Of a stretch of 17,726 nucleotides of DNA, positions 7,791-14,576 are shown one piece after another. This DNA is from an uncultured Eubacteriales bacterium (GTDB lineage: Bacteria; Bacillota; Clostridia; Oscillospirales; Oscillospiraceae), in assembly GCA_900540635.1 (NCBI GenBank), contig UQGU01000047.1, positions 1 to 17,726 on the forward strand, given 5' to 3'. How positions within the stretch are numbered: the first letter of the stretch is position 1; each line of letters starts with the position of its first letter. The notes beneath the pieces are model-generated. The model searched no databases. It was given only the letters and a program-made list of their open reading frames with translations, and had not been told where the DNA came from. Position numbers and translations under genes: made by a program.

Positions 7791-7842
7791 GACGCTTATC
7801 CAGACAGAGCTATGCTCTGCCCGGGTAGGCGTCTCTTTTTTT
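7791..7842 (+). terminator. Terminator-type hairpin forming the purF leader (possible attenuator or sRNA end)
   Basis: An outer 11-bp stem (GACGCTTATCC with GGGTAGGCGTC, including two G-U pairs) is separated by a 3x3 internal loop from a 6-bp inner stem, CAGAGC-TAT-GCTCTG. It is followed by TC and seven T. This is a complete intrinsic terminator placed between the promoter at 7746 and the purF ribosome binding site at about 7847-7854. Either purF is attenuated here, or the unit ends a short RNA and purF is served by read-through. I do not recognise it as a purine, ZTP or other named riboswitch. Confidence 0.82.
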
Positions 7843-7859
7843 GACCAAAGGAGGATTCT

Positions 7860-9284
7860 ATGCAGGAGATTCATGAGGAGTGCGGCGTCTTCGGTGCCTG
7901 GTCCCCAAAGCCGCAGAACTTGGCGGATTTGGCCTACTATGGGCTGTATGCTTTGCAGCACCGGGGCCAGGAGAGCTGCGGCATCGTCGTCAATGAGGAC
8001 GGCGTTTTCACCACCCACCGGGATCTGGGACAGGTGGGGGATGTGTTCACCCGTGACGTGATGGAGCAGTTCCCTTGCGGGACCATGGCCGTGGGCCATG
8101 TGCGTTACGGAACCACCGGTGCCACCAACCGGGCAAACTGCCAGCCCATTGTGGTGAACCATATGAAGGGCAAGCTGGCTCTGGCCCACAACGGCAATCT
8201 GAGCAATGCCTTCGAGCTGCGCAGCGCTCTGGAAATGGGCGGCGCGATTTTTCACGGAACCAGCGATACGGAGATCATCGCCTATATCATCACCCAGCAG
8301 CGGCTAAAAACGCCCTCCATTGAGGCGGCTGTCAGCTGCGCCATGTATCAGATGGAGGGGGCTTACTCCCTGGTTATGATGTCCTCGGCCAAGCTGATCG
8401 CAGCCCGTGACCCCAGGGGTTTCCGCCCGCTGTGCTACGGAAAAACCGCTGACGGGACCTACATTGTGGCCTCGGAAAGCTGCGCACTGAGCGCAGTCGG
8501 TGCCAAGCCGGAGCGGGATATCCTGCCCGGTGAGATCATTACCATCGATGAAACCGGCGTGCATTCCGATACTTCCCATTGCGGCCGATGCAGCCAGACC
8601 GCCTGCATTTTTGAGTATATCTATTTTGCCCGCCCGGATTCGGTGATGGATGGCATCAGCGTCCATGGGGCGCGGAAGAATGCGGGGCGGCTGCTGGCAA
8701 GGCGGCACCCGGTGGATGCGGATATTGTGGTGGGCGTTCCGGATTCCGGACTGGATGCGGCTCTGGGCTATTCCGAGGAATCCGGCATTCCCTTTGCCTT
8801 GGGCTTTCTCAAGAACAAGTACATCGGCCGGACCTTCATTTCTCCGGGTCAGGGGCAGCGCCTGGACCAGGTGAAGATCAAACTGAGCCCCATCTGTGAG
8901 GAGGTCCGGGGCAAGCGCATTGTGCTGATCGACGATTCCATCGTTCGCGGAACCACCAGCGGGAAGATCGTAGGATTGCTGCGGGAAGCTGGGGCAAGTG
9001 AAATTCATATGCGGATCTCATCGCCTCCTTTCCGCAATCCCTGCTACTATGGCACGGATATTGATTCCAGGGAGCACCTGATTGCCTGCCAACATACCGT
9101 CCCGGAAATTGCCCGGATCATCGGGGCGGATTCCCTGGGATATCTGGACCTGGAGGATTTGGCCCAGATGATTGGCTCCCATAACTTCTGCCATGCCTGC
9201 TTCAGTGGAGAGTATCCCACCGAGATTCCAACCCACACGGAAAAGGACCGGTTTGAAGGCCCTCTTTCCAAGAAAAAGCCATAA
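7860..9284 (+). CDS. purF: Amidophosphoribosyltransferase (glutamine PRPP amidotransferase)
   Basis: PurF catalyses the first committed step of de novo purine synthesis in the cytoplasm, using glutamine and PRPP to make 5-phosphoribosylamine. The protein has 474 residues, normal for the Firmicutes type. A short propeptide (MQEIHEE) precedes the catalytic Cys8 of CGVFG, which becomes the N-terminal nucleophile of the Ntn amidotransferase domain (about 8-240; LQHRGQES at 32-39, HNGNLSN at 110-116). The phosphoribosyltransferase half carries the PRPP motif IVLIDDSIVRGTTS (354-367). C249, C395, C444 and C447 match the [4Fe-4S] ligands of the Bacillus-type enzyme. ATG at 7860 lies five bases after AAAGGAGG. 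It stands alone rather than in a pur operon, flanked by its leader hairpin and a strong bidirectional terminator. Confidence 0.97.
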   Translation: MQEIHEECGVFGAWSPKPQNLADLAYYGLYALQHRGQESCGIVVNEDGVFTTHRDLGQVGDVFTRDVMEQFPCGTMAVGHVRYGTTGATNRANCQPIVVNHMKGKLALAHNGNLSNAFELRSALEMGGAIFHGTSDTEIIAYIITQQRLKTPSIEAAVSCAMYQMEGAYSLVMMSSAKLIAARDPRGFRPLCYGKTADGTYIVASESCALSAVGAKPERDILPGEIITIDETGVHSDTSHCGRCSQTACIFEYIYFARPDSVMDGISVHGARKNAGRLLARRHPVDADIVVGVPDSGLDAALGYSEESGIPFALGFLKNKYIGRTFISPGQGQRLDQVKIKLSPICEEVRGKRIVLIDDSIVRGTTSGKIVGLLREAGASEIHMRISSPPFRNPCYYGTDIDSREHLIACQHTVPEIARIIGADSLGYLDLEDLAQMIGSHNFCHACFSGEYPTEIPTHTEKDRFEGPLSKKKP

Positions 9285-9288
9285 AAAG

Positions 9289-9328
9289 TGTCCTGCCGGA
9301 ATGAAGTGACCCCGGCAGGACATTTTTT
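9289..9328. terminator. Bidirectional terminator between purF and the gltB-gltD remnant
   Basis: A perfect 11-bp stem (TGTCCTGCCGG with CCGGCAGGACA) is followed on the plus strand by TTTTTT. On the minus strand it is followed by CTTTTTATGG, so it can end both purF and the convergent remnant. Confidence 0.93.
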
Positions 9329-9332
9329 ACAG

Positions 9333-9770
9333 CTAAAGCATATTTGTATACCCCATCAGATATTGGTCCACCGCTCTGGCGCAGGCGCGGCCCTCGGCAA
9401 TGCCCCAGACCACCAGGCTCTGGCCTCTGCGGCAGTCACCGGCGGCAAAAATGCCTTCCGTTGGGGTCATGTAGTTCTCGGTGACCAGATTGCCCCGGCT
9501 GTCCCGAGGAAGACCAAAGGCCTCTGCCACATAGCTCTGGCAGCCCACAAACCCCGCGGCAATCAGCCGCCGGTCTTTGGTGATATCGTACTGGGCAGGG
9601 CGCAGGCCGTTCCTGCCCAGCATGGCCGAATCGGAGCCGTTCCGGGAGATCACGGGCAGCACCTTGTCCATATCCTCTGCCATGCAGGGGGACAGCATGG
9701 TTTCCTCCCGGGCTACCATCCGGTCCGCGTTGCCCCGGATGGTGTTGATCTCGCCACGGAAAGGGGGTTT
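9333..9770 (-). pseudogene. Collapsed glutamate synthase remnant: gltB pieces joined to the gltD 3' end
   Basis: The minus-strand frame is open from 9770 (directly after an in-frame TGA) to the stop at 9333. It joins pieces that are far apart in intact glutamate synthase. GEINTIRGNADRM and LPVISRNGSDSAML match the N-terminal amidotransferase part of GltB; GRNGLRPAQYDITKD matches a GltB region normally over 50 residues further on. AAGFVGCQSYVAEAFGLP and GIFAAGDCRRGQSLVVWG match the C-terminal FAD/NADPH part of the small subunit GltD. The approximate junctions are near 9617 and 9560; the short PPFR before GEINT may mark a third. The C-terminus of GltD (DQYLMG) is complete. An ATG at 9719 would give a 128-residue product, but most catalytic segments of both subunits are missing, so a degraded gene is the best reading. 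A misassembly is an alternative. Confidence 0.82.
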
Positions 9771-9802
9771 TCATTTGCAATTGTAAAAAATTTGGGAAGA
9801 TA

Positions 9803-9831
9803 TGGATTTTTTCAATCAAATGTGCTATACT
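9803..9831 (+). promoter_or_regulatory. Probable extended -10 promoter of the G3E GTPase operon
   Basis: TATACT (9826-9831) is preceded by TGC, giving an extended -10. The -35 position at 17-base spacing is TGGATT (9803-9808), a poor match, so recognition would rely on the extended -10. The predicted leader is about 60 bases. Confidence 0.5.
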
Positions 9832-9841
9832 CATAAAGTAT
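9827..9841. repeat. Inverted repeat over the -10 and start site of the G3E operon
   Basis: ATACT-cataa-AGTAT is a perfect 5-5-5 inverted repeat covering most of the -10 hexamer and the expected transcription start. The position is typical of a repressor site. The regulator is unknown, and it does not match the Zur or NikR consensus I know. Confidence 0.4.
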
Positions 9842-9897
9842 GTATATTACCCGGTTGGATTTTCCGCTGGGCGGAATAAAAATGGAAGGTGTTATTT

Positions 9898-11106
9898 ATG
9901 ACAAAGGTTGATATTTACTCCGGCTTCCTGGGCGCTGGCAAGACTACGCTGATCAAGAAGATGATTGCCGAGGGCTACAAGGGCCAGAAGCTGGTGCTGA
10001 TTGAGAATGAGTTCGGCGAGATCGGCATTGACGGCGGCTTCCTGCAGGATGCCGGCATCAATATTACGGAGATGAACTCCGGCTGCATCTGCTGCTCTCT
10101 GGTGGGTGACTTCGGCAAGGCCCTGACCAAGGTGATCAACGAGTACCACCCCGACCGGATCATCATCGAGCCCTCCGGCGTGGGCAAGCTGTCCGATGTG
10201 ATCGGCGCTGTGAACAAGGTCACCGGCCCTGATGTGACCCTTGGCTATACCGTGGCTGTTGTGGATGCGGGCAAGGTCAAGGTCTATACCAAGAACTTCG
10301 GCGAATTCTACAATAACCAGGTGGAGACTGCCTCCACCATCATCCTGTCCCGTACCGATTCCATTCCCCAGGCCAAGCTGGATGCTGCCGTAGAGATTCT
10401 GCGGGAGCACAACGCCGTTGCTACCGTCATCACCACGCCCTGGAGCGAGCTCACCGGAGAACAGCTGATCTCCGCCATGGAGGGCAAGGCCTCCCTGGCT
10501 GCCGAGCTGGCCAAGCTGGAATCCGAGCGGCTGGAAGCAGAGGAAGAAGAGGAAGAGCACCACCATCATCACCATGATGACGACGATGACGACGATGAGG
10601 ATGCCCACGAGCACCATCACCACCATCATCACGACGATGAGGATGATGAGCATGAGCACCATCATCACCACGATGAGGATGATGACGAGCACGAGCATCA
10701 TCATGACCATGGCGGCCACTGCTGCTGCCACGATCACGAGGAGCACGAGCACCACCATCACCATGATGAGGACGAGCATGACGAGAACTGCACCTGCGGT
10801 TGCCATGATCACCATCATCATCACCATCATGCCGATGAGGTCTTCACCTCCTGGGGCACCGAAACTGCCCGGAAGTTCGAGAAGCAGACCGTTGAGAATG
10901 CTTTGAAGGCGCTGGATTCCGGGGACTACGGCGCAATTCTCCGGGCCAAGGGCATTCTGCCTGCCGTGGACGGCACCTGGATTCACTTCGACTATGTGCC
11001 TGAGGAGCACAATGTCCGTACCGGCAGCGCCGATGTCACCGGCAAGCTCTGCGTCATCGGCTCCAAGCTGGATGAAAAGGGCATTGCCGAGCTGTTTGGG
11101 GTGTAA
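9898..11106 (+). CDS. CobW/G3E-family GTPase with a long His/Asp/Glu-rich metal-binding insert
   Basis: This is a 402-residue cytoplasmic P-loop GTPase of COG0523, a family that inserts or allocates metals (cobalt, zinc, nickel). The N-terminal domain shows Walker A GFLGAGKTT (9-17), the NEFGEIGIDG switch (37-46), the family metal motif GCICC (62-66) and IIIEPSGVGK (88-97). Residues about 215-311 are an insert of Glu, Asp and about 43 His, with CCC at 275-277 and C298, C300, C302. The C-terminal CobW_C-type domain (about 313-402) follows. ATG at 9898 has GGAAGG eight bases upstream; the GTG at 9889 overlaps that site and is not preferred. The next gene starts three bases after the stop. The His load suggests zinc, nickel or cobalt storage or delivery; which metal cannot be read directly. 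Confidence 0.93.
   Translation: MTKVDIYSGFLGAGKTTLIKKMIAEGYKGQKLVLIENEFGEIGIDGGFLQDAGINITEMNSGCICCSLVGDFGKALTKVINEYHPDRIIIEPSGVGKLSDVIGAVNKVTGPDVTLGYTVAVVDAGKVKVYTKNFGEFYNNQVETASTIILSRTDSIPQAKLDAAVEILREHNAVATVITTPWSELTGEQLISAMEGKASLAAELAKLESERLEAEEEEEEHHHHHHDDDDDDDEDAHEHHHHHHHDDEDDEHEHHHHHDEDDDEHEHHHDHGGHCCCHDHEEHEHHHHHDEDEHDENCTCGCHDHHHHHHHADEVFTSWGTETARKFEKQTVENALKALDSGDYGAILRAKGILPAVDGTWIHFDYVPEEHNVRTGSADVTGKLCVIGSKLDEKGIAELFGV
10540..10830 (+). repeat. Low-complexity CAY/GAN tract encoding the His/Asp/Glu insert
   Basis: Nearly 300 bases consist largely of CAC/CAT, GAT/GAC and GAG codons. They encode runs of up to seven His and seven Asp, interrupted by small Cys clusters. The frame is kept throughout. 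Such tracts expand and contract by slippage, so length should vary between strains. Confidence 0.9.
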
Positions 11107-11109
11107 GCC

Positions 11110-12060
11110 ATGGTCATGCAGCAGATTCCTGTATATGCCTTTACGGGCTTTCTGGATTCCGGCAAGACCAAGTTCATCCAGGAGACTCTGGAAGATCCCC
11201 GGTTCAATGCCGGCGAGCGGACGCTGGTGCTGATCTTTGAGGAGGGAGAAGAGGAATATGACCTCTCCACCTATCCCAAGAAGAATGTCTACCTGGAGGT
11301 TCTGGACCAGCAGACGGTGACCACGGAGGAGCTGAAAGCCCTCCAGAAGAAGTACAAGGCTGAGCGCGTGGTTGCTGAGCTGAACGGTATGCAGCAGGTT
11401 GGGGACCTCTATATGCGCTTCCCGGATTCCTGGGCCATCGCCCAGGAGGTTATGTTCGCGGATGCCACCACCTTTATGACCTATAATGCCAATATGCGCA
11501 ATCTGGTCATGGACAAGCTGATGGGCGCCCAGATGGTGGTCTTCAACCGGATGGCCCCGGGCCAGGATGTCATGCCCTTCCATAAGCTGGCCAGAGCTGC
11601 CAACCGCCGCATCGACATTCTCTATGACTACACCGACGGCACAACCAAGTTCGATGAGATTGAAGACCCGCTGCCCTTTGACATCAATGCCCCCGTCATT
11701 GAGATCAAGGATGAGGACTATGCCCTGTGGTATCGGGATGTATCCGAGGAGCCCCAGAAATACGACGGAAAGACCGTCCATTTCAAGGGCCAGGTTGCCA
11801 TGCTCCGCAGGGACAAAAACGGAATGTTCGCCCCGGGCCGGTTCGTCATGACCTGCTGTGTGGAGGATATCCAGTTCTGCGGCATTCCCTGCCGCTATGC
11901 CGGGGCAGGAAGCCTGGAATCCCGCTCCTGGGTCTGGGTCACCGCCAAGATCGGCGCAGAGAAGCACCCCCTGTACAAGGGCGATGTGGGACCTGTACTG
12001 ACTGCCATTTCCGTGGAAACCGGCGCGGAGCCCGCCGACCCGGATGTCGCAACATTTTAA
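11110..12060 (+). CDS. Divergent G3E-type GTPase fused to a TIGR03943/DUF1980-like domain
   Basis: This 316-residue protein begins three bases after the upstream GTPase and is clearly in the same operon. The N-terminal part carries Walker A GFLDSGKT (13-20) in the G3E position, and VVFNRM (143-148) lies where the family has its guanine-specificity NKxD. The CxCC metal motif of COG0523 is absent, replaced by an acidic stretch (EEGEEEYD, 44-51). Residues about 215-303 (KYDGKTVHFKG, RFVMTCCVEDIQFCGIPCRY, WVWVTAK) resemble the C-terminal domain of TIGR03943/DUF1980 (YcgQ) proteins, with C249, C250, C257 and C261. YcgQ proteins usually work with a membrane permease (YcgR type), which is not in this window. 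I infer a role in metal handling with its neighbour; the exact function is unknown. ATG at 11119 is an alternative start. Confidence 0.8.
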   Translation: MVMQQIPVYAFTGFLDSGKTKFIQETLEDPRFNAGERTLVLIFEEGEEEYDLSTYPKKNVYLEVLDQQTVTTEELKALQKKYKAERVVAELNGMQQVGDLYMRFPDSWAIAQEVMFADATTFMTYNANMRNLVMDKLMGAQMVVFNRMAPGQDVMPFHKLARAANRRIDILYDYTDGTTKFDEIEDPLPFDINAPVIEIKDEDYALWYRDVSEEPQKYDGKTVHFKGQVAMLRRDKNGMFAPGRFVMTCCVEDIQFCGIPCRYAGAGSLESRSWVWVTAKIGAEKHPLYKGDVGPVLTAISVETGAEPADPDVATF

Positions 12061-12069
12061 GATTTCCCT

Positions 12070-12105
12070 GGGGCGGCATCCTTGCCGCCCCTTTGTACTG
12101 TTTTT
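12070..12105 (+). terminator. Terminator after the G3E GTPase operon
   Basis: A perfect 9-bp stem (GGGGCGGCA with TGCCGCCCC, loop TCCT) is followed by TTTGTACTGTTTTT. The interrupted T-run suggests partial read-through into rarA, for which no separate promoter is evident. Confidence 0.6.
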
Positions 12106-12108
12106 AGA

Positions 12109-12115
12109 AAGGAGG
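12109..12115 (+). promoter_or_regulatory. Ribosome binding site that fixes the rarA GTG start
   Basis: AAGGAGG lies eight bases before GTG at 12124 and only two bases before the in-frame GTG at 12118. The upstream in-frame ATG at 12082 lies inside the preceding terminator hairpin. The site therefore selects GTG 12124. Confidence 0.8.
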
Positions 12116-12123
12116 GGGTGCTT

Positions 12124-13389
12124 GTGTACCAACCTTTGGCCGACCTCCTGCGGCCCGAAAACCTGGACGATGTGGTGGGGCAGGAGCATATTCTGGGAAA
12201 GGGCGCGGTACTTCGCCGCCTGATTGAATCCGGGAAAATCCCCAATATGGTTTTCTACGGCCCCAGCGGCACCGGGAAGACCACCGTTGCCAATATCATC
12301 GCCAAGCAGACCAACCGGACGCTCTTCAAGCTCAACGCCACCACTGCTTCTACGGCAGACATCCGGGAGATCACCTCCCAGCTGGATACCTTCATGGCTC
12401 CCAACGGCGTGCTGCTGTATCTGGATGAGATTCAGTCCTTTAATAAAAAGCAGCAGCAGTCCCTTCTGGAATACATCGAAAACGGAAAAATTACCCTCAT
12501 TGCTTCCACCACGGAAAATCCCTATTTTTATGTGTTCAACGCCATTTTGAGCCGGTCTACAGTGTTCGAGTTCAAGCAGATCACCAAGGAGGCGGCGCTG
12601 AAAGCGGTGGAGCGGGCGGTCGCCTTTATGGAAAAGCGCACCGGTCTGAAAGCCGTGCCGGAGAATGGGGTTCTTGACTATATTGCAGGGGCCAGCGGCG
12701 GCGATCTGCGCAAATCCATGAACGCCATTGAGGTCCTGTTCTCCGCAGCCGTGCCCCAGGGGGATACGCTGCCGCTGACTATGACCGATGCCATAGCCGT
12801 GACCCAGAAAAGCGCCATGCGGGCAGACCGGGATGGGGACAACCACTATGACCTTCTTTCCGCGCTGCAAAAATCTATTCGCGGCTCTGACCCGGATGCG
12901 GCCTGCCACTACCTTGCCCGGCTTCTGGAGGCAGGGCAGATGCAGTCCGCCTGCCGCCGACTGATGGTCATTGCGGCGGAGGATGTGGGCCTGGCCTATC
13001 CCATGATCATCCCCATTGTAAAATCCTGCGTGGACATGGCCCTTATGCTTGGAATGCCGGAGGCCAGAATCCCCCTGGGAGATGCCGCAGTCCTCATGGC
13101 AACCTCTCCAAAGTCCAATTCCGGCCACATCGCCCTGGATGCTGCCATTGCCGACGTTCAGAAGGGAAAGGCAGGCCCGTTCCCCAGACATCTGCAAAAC
13201 GTCCATGCCGATACCTTCACCCAGGAGCGCAGCCAGGGATATCTCTACCCCCATGATTTCCCCAACCACTGGGTTGCCCAGCAGTATCTGCCGGATGAGC
13301 TGGTGGGGACGCATTATTACGAGTACGGCCCGAATAAGCTGGAGCAGGCGGCCAAGCAGTATTGGGACGCCATCAAAAAGGAGGTCTGA
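12124..13389 (+). CDS. rarA: Replication-associated recombination AAA+ ATPase RarA (MgsA)
   Basis: RarA acts at stalled or damaged replication forks, related to clamp-loader ATPases. The protein has 421 residues from the GTG start and opens (M)YQPLADLLRPENLDDVVGQEH, the standard RarA N-terminus. Walker A is GPSGTGKTT (46-54), Walker B is LLYLDEIQSF (97-106) and sensor 1 lies in LIASTTENP (125-133). The C-terminal tetramerisation region includes RLMVIAAEDVGLAYP, DAAVLMATSPKSNS and YPHDFPNHWVAQQYLP, all characteristic. Length and order match the family. The DUF951 gene begins two bases after its stop and its ribosome binding site lies within the rarA end, so the two are co-transcribed. Confidence 0.97.
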   Translation: MYQPLADLLRPENLDDVVGQEHILGKGAVLRRLIESGKIPNMVFYGPSGTGKTTVANIIAKQTNRTLFKLNATTASTADIREITSQLDTFMAPNGVLLYLDEIQSFNKKQQQSLLEYIENGKITLIASTTENPYFYVFNAILSRSTVFEFKQITKEAALKAVERAVAFMEKRTGLKAVPENGVLDYIAGASGGDLRKSMNAIEVLFSAAVPQGDTLPLTMTDAIAVTQKSAMRADRDGDNHYDLLSALQKSIRGSDPDAACHYLARLLEAGQMQSACRRLMVIAAEDVGLAYPMIIPIVKSCVDMALMLGMPEARIPLGDAAVLMATSPKSNSGHIALDAAIADVQKGKAGPFPRHLQNVHADTFTQERSQGYLYPHDFPNHWVAQQYLPDELVGTHYYEYGPNKLEQAAKQYWDAIKKEV

Positions 13390-13391
13390 CC

Positions 13392-13580
13392 ATGGATATA
13401 CGGGTTGGGGACATCCTCACCATGAAAAAAGCCCACCCCTGCGGGGAGAAGCGCTGGGAGGTTCTGCGCACAGGTGCAGATTTTCGCCTGAAATGCCTGG
13501 GCTGCGGCCACGAGCTGATGACGCCCCGGTTTAAGGCGGAGAAGAACATCCGCTCTGTGGAGCGAAAAGAAGCGGAATAA
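13392..13580 (+). CDS. DUF951 family small Cys-containing protein
   Basis: This 62-residue protein, MDIRVGDILTMKKAHPCG..., has the conserved DUF951 pattern: IRVGDI at 3-8, K-K-x-HPCG (12-18), RWEVLRTGADF (21-31) and CLGC (35-38). The three Cys (C17, C35, C38) suggest metal binding or a structural site; no function is established for the family. The ATG at 13392 is preceded by AAGGAGG inside the end of rarA. Linkage with rarA or with replication/ribosome genes is common in Firmicutes, but its meaning is unknown. It is followed directly by a strong terminator. Confidence 0.93.
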   Translation: MDIRVGDILTMKKAHPCGEKRWEVLRTGADFRLKCLGCGHELMTPRFKAEKNIRSVERKEAE

Positions 13581-13630
13581 GCCATTGCCATTGCCGGGAC
13601 TCTTGCAGGGTCGGCGGCAATGGCTTTTTT
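13581..13630 (+). terminator. Terminator after the rarA-DUF951 unit
   Basis: GCCATTGCC (13581-13589) pairs with GGCAATGGC (13616-13624), extended by A-T pairs from the stop codon, and is followed by TTTTTT. The long loop holds a further partial hairpin. Confidence 0.88.
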
Positions 13631-13811
13631 GCGCGTTCTTCTCCGGCACCCTTCGCCGGCGGGAGAATATTCGCGGGGGCATTGTGAAGGTGCATCGGTT
13701 CAAATCCCGAAAGCTGGAAATCGGAGACAGAACTTGCGCCCATAGTCCTGCCGGGCTGCGACGGCATTCTTGTGCGGGAGAGCCTATACTCAGTTCGGAA
13801 GGGGGCGGCGT
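13631..13811. other. Intergenic region before spoIIGA: hairpin and -10-like hexamer only
   Basis: This 181-base stretch should hold the spoIIG promoter. A hairpin-prone segment (TTCTC...GAGAA, 13638-13667) and a TATACT hexamer at 13785-13790, 21 bases before the ATG, are visible. No -35 box at 17-base spacing and no clear Spo0A box were found by eye. The B. subtilis spoIIG promoter also has atypical spacing and depends on Spo0A, so weak -35 contacts are not surprising. No open frame or tRNA is supported here. Confidence 0.4.
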
Positions 13812-14576
13812 ATGTACTGGGACTTGACTGTTTTTCTGAACTTTTTGGTGGATTATCTTCTGCTTTTTGCCGCAGCCCGCCTGTCCGGGACCTATGCGGT
13901 GCATTGGCGGCTGCTGGCGGCGGCGACTTTGGGCGGCGTCTATGCAGGGGGCTGTCTGCTTCCGGGCTTTGAATTCCTGGGGGCGCTGCCCTGGCGCATT
14001 GTCTTCCTGGCGCTGATGGCGATGCTTGCCTATGGGCTGCGCCGGAGCACCTGGCAGCAGGCGGGGCTGTTTCTGCTGCTGAGCTTTTCCCTGGGCGGCA
14101 TGGCGCAGCTGGCCGCCGGAGAGAAGCCGGGAAAGCTGCTGCTGTGCGCTGGCCTTTTGTGGCTTGCCTGCACGCTTCTGCTGCGGGGCAGAGCGGGACC
14201 GGGGCAGTATATCCCCCTTGAAATCTCCGGAAACGGGACAACGGTCCGCCTGACGGCCTTGCGGGATACCGGCAATACACTCTGTGATCCCGTAACCGGG
14301 GAGCCGGTGCTGGTGGTTGACCGGGATGCAGGCTGCGCCCTTACCGGGCTTACGGCCCAGCAGCTGAGCAGTCCCATAGAGACGATAACCAGTCAGACGG
14401 AGCCGGGACTGCGGCTGATTCCGTATCACGCTGTGGGGCAGGCCGAGGGCTTCCTGTTGGCAAGAATGATCCCGGATGTGATCCTGGGCGGCAAACGCAG
14501 AGCTCGTGTGGTGGCGTTTGCGCCAAATCGAGTAGGAGGAGCGGCGTATCAGGCATTGATAGGAGGCAGCGTATGA
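13812..14576 (+). CDS. spoIIGA: Sporulation sigma-E factor processing peptidase SpoIIGA
   Basis: SpoIIGA is the sporulation-septum membrane protease that cleaves pro-SigmaE in the mother cell. The protein has 254 residues from ATG 13812 (MYWDLTVFLNFLVDYLLL), preceded by GGAAGGGGG; this start gives the canonical N-terminus, and the longer frame upstream does not. Five hydrophobic segments lie at about 4-22, 33-50, 57-75, 83-101 and 108-124. They are followed by a cytoplasmic aspartic-protease-like domain with LRDTGNTLCDP (150-160), whose D152 is the presumed catalytic Asp. The later IPYHAVG and PDVILGG segments are also typical. It is shorter than the 309-residue B. subtilis protein, mainly at the C-terminus. 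It overlaps sigE by four bases (ATGA), as expected for a protease coupled to its substrate. Confidence 0.95.
   Translation: MYWDLTVFLNFLVDYLLLFAAARLSGTYAVHWRLLAAATLGGVYAGGCLLPGFEFLGALPWRIVFLALMAMLAYGLRRSTWQQAGLFLLLSFSLGGMAQLAAGEKPGKLLLCAGLLWLACTLLLRGRAGPGQYIPLEISGNGTTVRLTALRDTGNTLCDPVTGEPVLVVDRDAGCALTGLTAQQLSSPIETITSQTEPGLRLIPYHAVGQAEGFLLARMIPDVILGGKRRARVVAFAPNRVGGAAYQALIGGSV

Noticed and set aside
7776..7842. A purine (G-box) or ZTP riboswitch upstream of purF
   Set aside because: The conserved loops and junction of the purine aptamer and the conserved blocks of the ZTP motif are not present; there is only a single hairpin.
10555..10850. A CRISPR or minisatellite array
   Set aside because: The repetition is codon-level within an intact reading frame. 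There are no spacer-repeat units of fixed length.
9892..13314. An 1140-codon open frame on the minus strand, antisense to both G3E genes and rarA
   Set aside because: It lies opposite well-supported genes, has no family resemblance or ribosome binding site, and is explained by G+C-rich codon bias. Its hydrophobic Val/Met-rich part is merely the complement of the His/Asp tract.
13692..13712. GGTTCAAATCCC, which looks like the T-loop of a tRNA
   Set aside because: The flanking bases do not form a T-stem, no acceptor or anticodon arm is present, and there is no CCA end.
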